Below are positions 23,999 through 32,504 of a DNA stretch of 64,000 nt, piece by piece; the stretch's first letter is position 1; each line of letters begins with the position of its first letter. The DNA is from Rhodanobacter ginsengisoli (lineage in GTDB: Bacteria > Pseudomonadota > Gammaproteobacteria > Xanthomonadales > Rhodanobacteraceae). The position numbers and the translations under genes are program-made. The notes beneath the pieces were generated by a model. The model had not been told where the DNA came from. It was given only the letters and a program-made list of their open reading frames with translations, and ran no database searches. The stretch spans positions 496,001 through 560,000 of the forward strand of contig NZ_JBHSNF010000001.1 of the NCBI RefSeq assembly GCF_042657065.1. The letters run 5' to 3'.

Positions 23999-24595
23999 AT
24001 GCTCCTGATGATCGACAACTACGACAGCTTCACCTTCAACCTCGTGCAGTACCTGGGCGAGCTGGGCCAGCAGGTGAAGGTGGTGCGCAACGATGCGCTG
24101 GATCTGGCCGGCATCCGGGCGCTGCAGCCCACGCACATCATGATCTCGCCCGGACCGGGCACGCCGGATGATTCGGGCGTGTCGCTGGACGTGTTGCGCG
24201 AGCTGTCCGGCGAGATTCCGGTGTTCGGCGTGTGTCTCGGCCACCAGGCGATCGGCCAGGTGTTCGGCGGCAGGGTGATCCGGGCCAAGCAGATCATGCA
24301 CGGCAAGACCTCGCCGGTGCGTCATCGCGGCCAGGGCGTATTCGCCGGCCTGCCCGATCCGTTCGAGGCGACGCGCTATCACTCGCTGGTGGTGGAGCAG
24401 TCGTCGTTGCCGGATTGCCTGGAAGTCACCGCGTGGACGGAAAATCCGGATGGCTCGATCGACGAGATCATGGGCCTGCGCCACCGCACGCTGCCGGTCG
24501 AGGGCGTGCAGTTTCACCCGGAGTCGATCCTGACCCAGCACGGGCATGACCTGCTGCGCAATTTCCTCGGGCTGCCGCTGCGGTTGGCGGCATGA
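23999..24595 (+). CDS. trpG: Anthranilate synthase component II (glutamine amidotransferase)
   Basis: 198-residue class I glutamine amidotransferase supplying ammonia to TrpE. MIIDNYDS-type start (LLMIDNYDSFTFNLVQYL), nucleophile Cys in VFGVCLGHQAIGQ, and the His/Glu pair in VEGVQFHPESILTQHG. The stop overlaps the trpD start by ATGA. Confidence 0.95.
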   Translation: MLLMIDNYDSFTFNLVQYLGELGQQVKVVRNDALDLAGIRALQPTHIMISPGPGTPDDSGVSLDVLRELSGEIPVFGVCLGHQAIGQVFGGRVIRAKQIMHGKTSPVRHRGQGVFAGLPDPFEATRYHSLVVEQSSLPDCLEVTAWTENPDGSIDEIMGLRHRTLPVEGVQFHPESILTQHGHDLLRNFLGLPLRLAA

Positions 24596-25650
24596 ACGGA
24601 CGGGAGCGGATCACCACGATCACGCCGCAGGAGGCCTTGCAGCGCACGATCGAGCATCGCGAGATCTTCCATGACGAAATGATCTCGCTGATGCGCCAGA
24701 TCATGCGCGGCGAGGTGAGTCCGCTGATGACCGCCGCGATCATGACCGGCCTGCGCGTGAAGAAGGAAACCGTGGGCGAGATCACCGGCGCGGCGCGGGT
24801 GATGCGCGAGCTGTCGGCCAAGGTCGAAGCCGCGCCGCATCCGCATTTCCTCGACATCGTGGGCACCGGCGGCGATGGTGCCTCGAGCTTCAATATCTCG
24901 ACCGCCTCGATGTTCGTCGCGGCCGCGGCCGGTGCGCGGGTCGCCAAGCACGGCGGGCGCAGCGTGTCGTCGAAGTCCGGCAGTGCGGACGTGCTGGAGG
25001 CGCTCGGGGCGTCGATCGACCTGGCGCCGGCCCAGGTGGCCGAGTGCATGGTCGAGACCGGGATCGGTTTCATGTTCGCACCGAACCATCATCCGGCGAT
25101 GAAGGTGGTGGCGCCGGTGCGCAGGGAAATGGGCGTGCGCACGCTGTTCAACATCCTCGGCCCGTTGACCAATCCGGCCGACGCGCCGAATATCCTGATG
25201 GGCGTGTTCCATCCCGATCTGGTCGGCATCCAGGTGCGAGCCCTGCAGGCACTGGGCGCACGGCATGCGCTGGTGGTGTGGGGGCGCGACGGCATGGACG
25301 AGATTTCGCTGGGCGCGGCGACCCTGGTCGGCGAGCTGCGCGATGGCGTGGTGCACGAATACGAAGTGGAGCCGGAGGATTTCGGTCTGGCGATGGCGTC
25401 CAGCCGCAATCTGCGGGTCGAGAACGTGGACGAGTCGAAGGCGATGCTGCTGGAGGCGCTGCAAGGGCGGGCCGGTGTGCCGCACGACATCGTCTGCCTG
25501 AATGCCGGAGCGGCGCTGTATGCGGCGGATGTTGCCGGATCGATCGGCGAGGGCATCGAACTGGCCCGCGGCACGATTGCCAGCGGCGCCGCGCATGCGA
25601 AAATGCAGGCCTTCGTGGCCGCCACCCGGCGGTTGACCAGCCCGATGTAG
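24592..25650 (+). CDS. trpD: Anthranilate phosphoribosyltransferase
   Basis: 352 residues; transfers phosphoribose from PRPP to anthranilate. PRPP loop DIVGTGGDGASSFNIST, AKHGGRSVSSKSGSADVLEA and anthranilate-pocket FAPNHHPAMK, RTLFNILGPLTNPA are all present. Coupled to trpG by a 4-base overlap. Confidence 0.96.
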   Translation: MNGRERITTITPQEALQRTIEHREIFHDEMISLMRQIMRGEVSPLMTAAIMTGLRVKKETVGEITGAARVMRELSAKVEAAPHPHFLDIVGTGGDGASSFNISTASMFVAAAAGARVAKHGGRSVSSKSGSADVLEALGASIDLAPAQVAECMVETGIGFMFAPNHHPAMKVVAPVRREMGVRTLFNILGPLTNPADAPNILMGVFHPDLVGIQVRALQALGARHALVVWGRDGMDEISLGAATLVGELRDGVVHEYEVEPEDFGLAMASSRNLRVENVDESKAMLLEALQGRAGVPHDIVCLNAGAALYAADVAGSIGEGIELARGTIASGAAHAKMQAFVAATRRLTSPM

Positions 25651-25739
25651 CGGTTCAGCGTGCGCTCGATTGCTGCCGATCGGTACGCCGCACCCCAATC
25701 GCGCATAGGATGCGCTCATACACCCACGAGCGAGATGCC

Positions 25740-26534
25740 ATGACCGACATCCTCAATCGAATTCTTGCCCGCAAGGCGGAAGAGATTGCCGAACGCCGGA
25801 CCAAGCTGCCACTGGCAGATTTGATCGCGCGCATCGAGAAGCAGCCGGACACGCGCGGCTTCGCCGCAGCGATCGAGGCGAAGATCGCCGCCGGCCTGCC
25901 GGCGGTGATCGCCGAAGTGAAGAAGGCCAGCCCGAGCAAGGGCGTGATACGCGCCAGCTTCGACCCGACCGCGATTGCGAAGAGTTACGAGGCGGCCGGT
26001 GCGGCCTGCCTGTCGGTGCTGACCGACAGCGATTTCTTCCAGGGCAGCGAGGCCTTCCTGCAGCAGGCGAGGGCGGCTTGCTCGCTGCCGCTGCTGCGCA
26101 AGGATTTCACCATCGACCCCTATCAGGTGTACGAGTCGCGCGCGATCGGCGCCGACTGCATCCTGCTGATCGTCGCGGCGCTGGATGACGACGTGTTGCT
26201 GCAATTGTCGCTGCTTGCGGCCGAACTCGACATGGACGTGCTGTGCGAGGTGCACGACGAGGAGGAGATGGAACGCGCGCTGGCGCTGCCGGTGCCGCTG
26301 ATCGGCGTCAACAACCGCAACCTGCGCAGTTTCGAGACTTCGCTGGAGACCTCACTGGCGCTGCAGGAGCTGATCGAATACGACCGCGTGCTGGTCGCCG
26401 AGTCGGGCATCCACACGCCGGCCGACGTGGCGCGGCTGCGCGAGGGCGGCATCCAGGCGTTCCTGGTCGGCGAGGCGTTCATGCGTGCCGAGGATCCGGG
26501 CAGCGAGTTGCGACGGCTGTTCGCCACGCCGTGA
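25740..26534 (+). CDS. trpC: Indole-3-glycerol phosphate synthase
   Basis: 264-residue TIM barrel that closes the indole ring in tryptophan synthesis. VIAEVKKASPSKGVIR holds the catalytic Lys, followed by SVLTDSDFFQGSE, LRKDFTIDPYQVYESR, LIGVNNRNLRSFE and VAESGIHTPADV. Monofunctional (no fused TrpF). It is 89 bases after trpD on the same strand; the next ORF begins at its stop. Confidence 0.96.
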   Translation: MTDILNRILARKAEEIAERRTKLPLADLIARIEKQPDTRGFAAAIEAKIAAGLPAVIAEVKKASPSKGVIRASFDPTAIAKSYEAAGAACLSVLTDSDFFQGSEAFLQQARAACSLPLLRKDFTIDPYQVYESRAIGADCILLIVAALDDDVLLQLSLLAAELDMDVLCEVHDEEEMERALALPVPLIGVNNRNLRSFETSLETSLALQELIEYDRVLVAESGIHTPADVARLREGGIQAFLVGEAFMRAEDPGSELRRLFATP

Positions 26535-26539
26535 ACAAC

Positions 26540-27241
26540 ATGCCGGAGGAGGAGCAGGAGGCGCAGGCGCTGCCCGAGGAGATGACTGCAACGCAGCCAC
26601 GCGTGGTGCTGTTCGATTTCGACGGCGTGCTGATCCATGGCGACGCGTTCTACCTGTTCATGCGCCAGCGCTACGCCGGTTCGCTGTGGCGGAAGTTGCT
26701 GGCGTTGTCGAGTCTGCCGCTGCTGTTGTTGCTGTTGCCGTTCTCGCGCCGCTTGCCCGAGCGGGTACTGGTGCGCATCGCGCTGCTCGGGCTCGCCGAA
26801 CAGCACTACCGGGCCGCCGCGAACGCGTTCGCCGACGCCCTGGCGCGGCGGCCGCGGCAGTTCAGTCGCGACGGTCTGCGCGCGTTGCGCCAGCATCAGG
26901 CGCAAGGCGACCGCGTGATCGTGGTGACCGGTTGCGAGCACACGCTGGTGAGCGGGATCTTGCAGCAGCTGGGGCTGACCAACCTCGAGGTGCTTGCCTC
27001 GCAGTTGCGCCCCGGCTGGCTCGGCATGCGCACGCTGCGACACAACGTGGGCCCGCGCAAGGTGCAGCTGCTGGCGCAGCACGGTGTCACGGCGTGGCAG
27101 CTGGCCTACAGCGACTCGCTGCAGGACGTGCCGATGCTGCGGCCGTCGGTCGAGGTGGTGCTGGTCAACGGCACGCCGACCCTGTGCAAGAAAGTCGAGA
27201 AGGCACTGGGCCGGGTGATCACCCGCGTCGACTGGTTCTGA
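26540..27241 (+). CDS. HAD superfamily phosphatase
   Basis: 233 residues. Motif I VVLFDFDGVLIHGD carries the nucleophile Asp, motif II VIVVTGCE, and motif III with a Lys in PRKVQLLAQ followed by YSDSLQDVPML. The cap holds a hydrophobic SLPLLLLLLPFSRRL segment that may touch the membrane. It resembles the phosphoserine phosphatase-like HAD hydrolases. GTG 26531 overlapping trpC and ATG 26582 are other start options. Substrate unknown; coexpressed with trpC by position. Confidence 0.8.
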   Translation: MPEEEQEAQALPEEMTATQPRVVLFDFDGVLIHGDAFYLFMRQRYAGSLWRKLLALSSLPLLLLLLPFSRRLPERVLVRIALLGLAEQHYRAAANAFADALARRPRQFSRDGLRALRQHQAQGDRVIVVTGCEHTLVSGILQQLGLTNLEVLASQLRPGWLGMRTLRHNVGPRKVQLLAQHGVTAWQLAYSDSLQDVPMLRPSVEVVLVNGTPTLCKKVEKALGRVITRVDWF

Positions 27242-27406
27242 CCGTCGCCGCAGCGGCTGCGCCGACTGGGCGGGTAGACCGGCCCCGACGAGGATGGGCG
27301 GGGCCGCCATCCGCGTGCCGTCCCGCAGCCGATGGCGATATACCGTGCTCGCTCCGCCAGCGTCGGCATCCGGTCCGGATGGCGGGCGTATCGAAACGCA
27401 GCGGGA

Positions 27407-28105
27407 TCAGCGCGTGCCGCGCACCACGATGGTCTTGCCGGAGACGTCGATCAGCCGCTGTTCCTCCAGCTGCTTGAGCACGCGGCCGACCATCTCGCGC
27501 GAACAACCGACGATGCGGCTCACTTCCTGGCGCGAGATGCGGATCTGGGTGCCGTCGGGGTGCGTCATCGAATCCGGCTCCTGGCACAGGTCGAGCAGGG
27601 TGCGCGAGATGCGGTTGGTCACGTCCATGAACGCCATCCGGCTGACCTGGCGCGAGGTGCGCAGCAGTCGGTTGGTGAGCTGGGCGCCGATCGCGAACAG
27701 GATTTTCGGACACTCCTCGCGCAACGGCCCTTCCATCAGCTGGAACAGGCGCTCGTAGCTGATTTCGGCCATCTCGCACGGCGTGCGCGTGCGCACCATC
27801 GACTCGCGCTGGGCCTGCTCCACGAACAGGCCCATCTCGCCGATGAACTGGCCGCGGCTGATGTAGGCGAGGATCAGTTCACGTCCCTGTTCGTCCTCGG
27901 TGCATACCGCCAGCGAGCCTTCGACCACGTAGTACAAGGTGTTGGCTGGATCGCCGGGACGGATGATCGCGGTCTTGCCCGGGTAGCGCCGGCGATGGCA
28001 CAGCGCCAGAAATCGCTCCATCGAGGCGGGATCCGGGGCGAAGCCGAGTGGGGCCTGCGAGCGTTCGAAGGCCTGTTGCAGCTGGTATTTGAGGGGTTGC
28101 GCCAC
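27407..28105 (-). CDS. clp: CRP-like global regulator Clp
   Basis: 232 residues. Cyclic-nucleotide-binding fold with FRPGDP-type start (IIRPGDPANTLYYVVEGSLA) and GQFIGEMGLF, dimer helix LTNRLLRTSRQVSRMAFMDV, and a C-terminal helix-turn-helix (RISRQEVSRIVGCSREMVGR). In Xanthomonas the orthologue controls virulence and surface genes, and DNA binding is blocked by cyclic di-GMP. Divergent from speD with a 289-base shared regulatory region. Confidence 0.93.
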   Translation of the reverse strand: MAQPLKYQLQQAFERSQAPLGFAPDPASMERFLALCHRRRYPGKTAIIRPGDPANTLYYVVEGSLAVCTEDEQGRELILAYISRGQFIGEMGLFVEQAQRESMVRTRTPCEMAEISYERLFQLMEGPLREECPKILFAIGAQLTNRLLRTSRQVSRMAFMDVTNRISRTLLDLCQEPDSMTHPDGTQIRISRQEVSRIVGCSREMVGRVLKQLEEQRLIDVSGKTIVVRGTR

Positions 28106-28394
28106 GATGACTCCTGGATCTGTCGGATTTCAGCGGAGATTGCCGGCCCGCGGGCCGCGGTTGCGCCAATCGGGCCGTATGCCCGGCATTATGGCAAACC
28201 TGGGCGACTTGCCGCAGGTTCAATTTTCTGTCGATTTGTCGCATACTTCGCGGTCTTTCGGCAGCGACGCCGTTGTCGCCTGTCGTTCACAAGGGTCGTG
28301 CAGGCTGCCGCCTGTGCTCCACACCATTCCGCGGGGACCCTTGTCGCTAACCCGCCTCTACATGCTGACCGAGTCCGGTCATGGAGAGTCGCTT

Positions 28395-29177
28395 GTGGTC
28401 AAACCACTCCCCCGTCTGCGCCTGCAGGGTTTCAACAACCTGACCAAGGCGTTGAGCTTCAACATTTACGATATCTGCTATGCGGTGTCCGAGGAGCAGC
28501 GCGGACGTTACATCGAGTACATCGACGAGCAATACGATGCCGATCGCCTGACCCAGATCCTCACCGACGTGGCCGACATCATCGGCGCGAACATCCTCAA
28601 CATCGCACGTCAGGATTACGACCCGCAGGGCGCCTCGGTGACCATGCTGATCTCCGAGGAGCCGGTGCTGGAGAAGCTCGGTCGCGACTCGATCGCCGGC
28701 GCCGTGGCGCATCTGGACAAGAGTCACATCACCGTCCATACCTACCCGGAAACGCATCCGCACAACGGCATAGCCACCTTCCGGGCGGATATCGACGTGG
28801 CCACCTGCGGCGTGATTTCGCCGCTGAAGGCGTTGAACTACCTGATCGACAGCTTCGAGTCGGACATCGTGGTGTGCGATTACCGCGTGCGCGGTTTCAC
28901 CCGCGACGTGAAGGGCAAGAAGCACTTCATCGACCACAAGATCAACTCGGTGCAGGATTACCTGGCCAAGCACATCCGCCAGAAGTACGAAATGTTCGAC
29001 GTCAACGTGTATCAGGAAAACATGTTCCACACGAAGATGCACATCAAGGACTTCGACCTGGACACCTACCTGTTCGAGTCGCATGCCGACGACCTGTCGT
29101 TCAAGGAGCGCCAGCGCATCGAGTCGCTGCTGCGCCGCGAGATCGAGGAACTGTTCCACGGCCGCAACCTGATGTGA
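28395..29177 (+). CDS. speD: S-adenosylmethionine decarboxylase proenzyme
   Basis: 260-residue enzyme making decarboxylated AdoMet for spermidine. Self-cleavage at the Lys-Ser bond in LDKSHITVHTYPETHP yields the pyruvoyl group. The GTG at 28395 (protein V-V-K-P-L-P-R-L-R-L-Q) has GGAGAG upstream and matches the usual xanthomonad SpeD start; the ATG at 28362 is less likely. A strong terminator follows its stop. Divergent from clp. Confidence 0.95.
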   Translation: MVKPLPRLRLQGFNNLTKALSFNIYDICYAVSEEQRGRYIEYIDEQYDADRLTQILTDVADIIGANILNIARQDYDPQGASVTMLISEEPVLEKLGRDSIAGAVAHLDKSHITVHTYPETHPHNGIATFRADIDVATCGVISPLKALNYLIDSFESDIVVCDYRVRGFTRDVKGKKHFIDHKINSVQDYLAKHIRQKYEMFDVNVYQENMFHTKMHIKDFDLDTYLFESHADDLSFKERQRIESLLRREIEELFHGRNLM

Positions 29178-29178
29178 C

Positions 29179-29207
29179 GAAAAACCCGCCGAAAGGCGGG
29201 TTTTTTT
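29179..29207 (+). terminator. Intrinsic terminator after speD
   Basis: CCCGCC-GAAA-GGCGGG (29185-29200) with TTTTTTT after and AAAAA before. The flanking A-run makes it able to act in both directions, for speD and for coq7 transcripts. Confidence 0.85.
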
Positions 29208-29219
29208 CGGGGTTCTCTT

Positions 29220-29294
29220 GTAGGAGCGCACCCTGTGCGCGATAGCTCTTTGCGTGGCGTGAGGAACAGCATCGCGCACAGGGTGCGCTCCTAC
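29220..29294. repeat. Perfect inverted pair of REP-like elements (REPIN-like)
   Basis: Two identical 24-base arms in inverted orientation (29220-29243 and 29271-29294) around a 27-base spacer. Each arm also folds on itself through GCGCAC/GTGCGC. The right arm contains the coq7 stop codon TAG (29291-29293). A solitary relative is at 14076. Confidence 0.8.
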
Positions 29295-29932
29295 AGGCGG
29301 TAGGCCACCGCCTTCATCACCATCGAGCTGGCATGCATCAGCTGCGGCAGCGGGAAGGGCAGGTCGATGCCGCCGCGTTGCTGCGCCGCCTGGGCATGGC
29401 GGATCTCGTCGGCCTGCATCTGGCTCAGCACGGCACGCGAGCGCTCGTCCTGCGGCGGCAGCTTTTCCAGGTGCTCGGCCAGATGCGCCTCCACCTGGCG
29501 TTCGGTCTCGACCACGAAGCCGAGGCTGACCGGGTCGCCGGCCAGGGCGGCGGCGGCACCGATCGCATAGCTGCCGGCGTACCACAGCGGGTTGAGCAGG
29601 CTTGGGCGACTGTCCAGCTGCTCCAGGCGCTCGGCGCACCAGGCCAGGTGATCGGTCTCCTCGGCCGCGGCGTGCAGCAGGTGTTCGCGATTGTCGCTGT
29701 CGCGTGCCAGTGCCGCCTGACCGAAATACAGCGCCTGCGCGCAGACCTCGCCGGTGTGGTTGATCCGCATCAGGCCGGCCACGTGACGGCGTTCGGTGTC
29801 GTCCAGATCCGCCTCGCCGATGTCGGCGGCGGGAGTGGGGCGACGGGCCGGCGGCGATCCGGCGATCGCTTCCAGGGCGCGCTCGCAGCCGGCGAGGAAA
29901 CGATCCAGTGAAGTGAGCGTGCGGGCATTCAT
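29291..29932 (-). CDS. coq7: Coq7, demethoxyubiquinone hydroxylase
   Basis: 213-residue di-iron protein performing the last ring hydroxylation in ubiquinone synthesis. The ferritin-like ligands are visible in ALYFGQAALA..., AAEETDHLAWC (E-x-x-H), VVETERQVEAHLAEH and MQADEIRHAQAA (E-x-x-H). Start 29932 (MNARTLTSLDRFLAG) is chosen; 29938 and 29947 are in-frame alternatives, none with a good ribosome binding site. The stop lies inside a REP element. Confidence 0.92.
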   Translation of the reverse strand: MNARTLTSLDRFLAGCERALEAIAGSPPARRPTPAADIGEADLDDTERRHVAGLMRINHTGEVCAQALYFGQAALARDSDNREHLLHAAAEETDHLAWCAERLEQLDSRPSLLNPLWYAGSYAIGAAAALAGDPVSLGFVVETERQVEAHLAEHLEKLPPQDERSRAVLSQMQADEIRHAQAAQQRGGIDLPFPLPQLMHASSMVMKAVAYRL

Positions 29933-29975
29933 GGGCATGAAGGTCATTTTACGCGAAGTCCGTTTTGCGAAGGGT

Positions 29976-29993
29976 AAAACCGCACTTCGTGCG
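29976..29993 (-). terminator. Weak terminator after glcF
   Basis: On the minus strand CGCAC-GAA-GTGCG is followed by GTTTTACC. A short stem and only four Ts, between glcF and coq7. Confidence 0.4.
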
Positions 29994-30008
29994 CGGACTC
30001 TTCATTAT

Positions 30009-31226
30009 TCAATGGTCGTTTTCCAGTTGTCGTGCCAGCAGGCTCAGTGGATGCTGCTGCATCCAGGGAAGGCCCTGCGCTCGAAGACCGGCCGCCAGAT
30101 GCAGGCGACAACCGATATTGGACGACAACAGCTGCTGCGGTTCCAGCGTGGCGGCCTGCCGCAGGGTCGCGTCGCGCAGCTGCGCGGCGCGTTCGGGAAA
30201 CTCCAGCAGATGGCTGCCGGCGGCACCGCAGCAGTGCGGTGGCCGCGGCAGCGGCAGCACCTCGAGCCCGGGAACGCGGCGCAGCAACTGCAGCAGGGCG
30301 GTATCGGTGCCTGCCACGTTGATCTGCGTGCATGGCAAGTGCAGTGCCACCCGCTGCGCCAGCGGGCGGAAGCGCAGGGACTCGGCCCGTGTCGCCAGCA
30401 GTTCCACCGGATCGACCACGCTCACCCCGGGCAAGGCGCGGCGCAGCGTGCCGAGGCAGCCAGGCGTCACCGAAAGCAGCCGGGTCGCGCCGCTGGCGAG
30501 CCAGGCCTGGCGGACCTGCTGCGCGGCGCGTTCGGCCGCCTCCGGCATGCCGCCGTGCAAGTCCATCGCACCGCAACAGAACGCCGGCAACACGTGCACG
30601 TGGAAGCCCGTCGCCTGCAGCAGGACGATCGCCGCCCGCTGCGCCTCGGCATCGTCGACGCTGGCCACGCAACCCGGAAACAGCGCCAGAACGGGCTTTC
30701 CGCTATCCCGTTCAGGAGTTTTCGCGCGGCCTGCCGGCGGATCGCCTGACAGGCTGAGCAGCGCAGCGCGCCAGGGCGAATGCGCCGGCAGCCGTCCGGC
30801 CAGCCACGACTTCCAGTGCGCCAGGCCCAGCCATGCGCCGGCCCGGCGCAACGCGCGCATCAATGCCGGCCGCCGGATCAGGCCCAGCAGCAGTCGCGGC
30901 CGCCGGACCGTGGGACCCAGCAGGGCCCGGGTGTCGATCAGCAATTCGTCATACTGGACGTGGGCCGGACAGACCTTTTCGCAGTTCAGGCAACCCAGGC
31001 AGTGATCCAGGTGCGCGCGCAGCTCCGCGGTGGGGTCGGCCAGGCCCCGTGCCAGCGCGGAGGCGATGGCAATCCGCCCGCGCGGCGATTCCGCCTCGTT
31101 CCGATCCAGCGCATAGGTGGGGCAGACCGGCAGGCACAGCCCGCATTGCACGCACTGATCGGCCAGCTCGGCGATGCGTCCGACGGGCGCGTGCAGGGGG
31201 GACTTTTCAAGCGGCATGGTCATCAT
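30009..31226 (-). CDS. glcF: Glycolate oxidase iron-sulfur subunit (GlcF-type)
   Basis: 405 residues. Two 4Fe-4S motifs at the N-terminus (CVQCGLCLPVCPTYALDR and CLGCLNCEKVCPAHVQY) and two cysteine-rich CCG domains (LFPGCVAS...FCCGAMDLHG and LPCTQIN...HCCGAAGS). The PRGRIAIA segment is typical for GlcF. It should transfer electrons from a flavin subunit to quinone. The usual glcD and glcE partners are not in the window, so it may pair with an FAD protein encoded elsewhere. Divergent from rplM. Confidence 0.88.
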   Translation of the reverse strand: MMTMPLEKSPLHAPVGRIAELADQCVQCGLCLPVCPTYALDRNEAESPRGRIAIASALARGLADPTAELRAHLDHCLGCLNCEKVCPAHVQYDELLIDTRALLGPTVRRPRLLLGLIRRPALMRALRRAGAWLGLAHWKSWLAGRLPAHSPWRAALLSLSGDPPAGRAKTPERDSGKPVLALFPGCVASVDDAEAQRAAIVLLQATGFHVHVLPAFCCGAMDLHGGMPEAAERAAQQVRQAWLASGATRLLSVTPGCLGTLRRALPGVSVVDPVELLATRAESLRFRPLAQRVALHLPCTQINVAGTDTALLQLLRRVPGLEVLPLPRPPHCCGAAGSHLLEFPERAAQLRDATLRQAATLEPQQLLSSNIGCRLHLAAGLRAQGLPWMQQHPLSLLARQLENDH

Positions 31227-31264
31227 GCTATCATTGCCAGCTCACAGCCCGCCGGTCGGTGGGC

Positions 31265-31294
31265 TTGCGCCATGGATGACGGCTCCGCTATCAT
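31265..31294 (+). promoter_or_regulatory. Candidate promoter for rplM-rpsI
   Basis: TTGCGC (31265-31270) and TATCAT (31289-31294) are 18 bases apart, about 60 bases before the rplM start. A second TATCAT copy at 31229 lacks an equally spaced -35. Confidence 0.45.
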
Positions 31295-31355
31295 CTCGCG
31301 CCTTTGATCCACCGATGACGCGTACCGCCTGACGGCGGCATACCAGGTATTTGAA

Positions 31356-31784
31356 ATGAAAACCTTTAGCGCCAATGCAGACAACGTCAAGCGCGACTGG
31401 TTCGTGGTCGATGCCACGAACAAGACGCTCGGTCGCCTGTCGACTGAAATCGCCCGTCGTCTGCGCGGCAAGCACAAGCCGGAATACACCCCGCATTGCG
31501 ACACCGGCGACTATATCGTCGTGATCAACGCGCAGAAGGTGGCCGTCACCGGTGCCAAGCTGGACGACAAGAAGTATCACCGCTTCACCGGCTACATCGG
31601 CAACCTGAAGACCACCAGTCTGAAGGATCTGCTGGCGACCTACCCGGAGCGGGTGATCGAGATCGCCGTCAAGGGCATGCTGCCGAAGAACCCGCTGGGC
31701 CGCGAGATGTACCGCAAGCTCAAGGTCTACGGCGGCGCCGAACATCCGCATACCGCACAGCAGCCGCAGGCGCTGGAACTCTAA
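31356..31784 (+). CDS. rplM: 50S ribosomal protein L13
   Basis: 142 residues, standard length. MKTFSANADNVKRDWFVVDA at the N-terminus, TLGRLSTEIARRLRGKHKPE, and GMLPKNPLGREMYRKLKVY near the end are the L13 signatures. Binds 23S rRNA early in assembly. It forms the conserved operon with rpsI nine bases downstream. Confidence 0.98.
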   Translation: MKTFSANADNVKRDWFVVDATNKTLGRLSTEIARRLRGKHKPEYTPHCDTGDYIVVINAQKVAVTGAKLDDKKYHRFTGYIGNLKTTSLKDLLATYPERVIEIAVKGMLPKNPLGREMYRKLKVYGGAEHPHTAQQPQALEL

Positions 31785-31793
31785 GGACCCATC

Positions 31794-32186
31794 ATGACGA
31801 TCCAGCAGAATTACGGCACTGGCCGCCGCAAGACCTCCGCCGCCCGCGTGTTCCTGCGCAAGGGCAAGGGCGAGATCGTGGTCAACGGCAAGACGCTTGA
31901 GGCGTTTTTCGGTCGCGAGACCTCGTGCATGATCGTGCGCCAGCCGCTCGAACTGACCGAGAACACCGAGAAGTTCGACATCACGGTCACCGTCGCTGGC
32001 GGCGGCATTACCGGCCAGGCCGGCGCGATCCGCCTGGGTATCGCCCGCGCGTTGATCGAATACGACGAAGCGCTGAAGTCGCCGCTGCGCAAGGCCGGTT
32101 TCGTGACCCGCGACGCCCGCGAAGTCGAGCGCAAGAAGGTCGGTCTGCACAAGGCGCGTCGCGCGACCCAGTTCTCCAAGCGCTAA
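31794..32186 (+). CDS. rpsI: 30S ribosomal protein S9
   Basis: 130 residues. YGTGRRKTSAARVFLRKGKG start, GGGITGQAGAIRLGIARAL, and the basic C-terminal tail ending KARRATQFSKR whose last residues contact P-site tRNA. AAGGA precedes the ATG. A tRNA gene follows after 12 bases. Confidence 0.98.
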   Translation: MTIQQNYGTGRRKTSAARVFLRKGKGEIVVNGKTLEAFFGRETSCMIVRQPLELTENTEKFDITVTVAGGGITGQAGAIRLGIARALIEYDEALKSPLRKAGFVTRDAREVERKKVGLHKARRATQFSKR

Positions 32187-32198
32187 AATCCGTTTTAT

Positions 32199-32272
32199 AG
32201 CCCCGTCGCCAAGCGGTAAGGCACCTGACTCTGACTCAGGCATCGGTGGTTCGAATCCATCCGGGGCTGCCA
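32199..32272 (+). tRNA. tRNA-Gln(CTG)
   Basis: 74 bases including encoded CCA. Acceptor AGCCCCG pairs with CGGGGCT. Anticodon arm CCTGA-CTCTGAC-TCAGG gives CTG (reads CAG). T arm contains GGTTCGAATCC; discriminator base G as in other tRNA-Gln. It lies right after rpsI and could be cut from the same transcript. Confidence 0.95.
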
Positions 32273-32318
32273 TATCCCGATCCGATCGTCTGCAGTCATG
32301 CAGGCTGACACGGTCAAA

Positions 32319-32342
32319 AGCCCGCCTCTCGGCGGGCTTTTT
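32319..32342 (+). terminator. Intrinsic terminator after the rplM-rpsI-tRNA unit
   Basis: AGCCCGCC-TCTC-GGCGGGCT stem (32319-32338) followed by TTTT, about 47 bases after the tRNA end. Confidence 0.8.
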
Positions 32343-32450
32343 CGTTTCCGCAAGCCGACGTTCCGGTGGCTTGCCCTGCAGCAGTCGCCGCGGTTTGAAC
32401 CCGCGCAGGGCAGGTAGGTTGAAGGTGTGGCGCGCGCCGTGCGACGCGAC

Positions 32451-32475
32451 AAAAAAAACGGCCCGTCAGGGCCGT
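32451..32475 (-). terminator. Intrinsic terminator after rpiA
   Basis: On the minus strand ACGGCCC-TGAC-GGGCCGT is followed by a run of eight Ts (A-run 32451-32458 on the plus strand), 30 bases past the rpiA stop. Confidence 0.85.
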
Positions 32476-32504
32476 TTTCCAGATGCCGCCGAGGCAGGCG
32501 GGCC

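Noticed and set aside
31229..31234. First TATCAT box upstream of rplM
   Set aside because: No -35 at proper spacing; the second copy at 31289 fits better.
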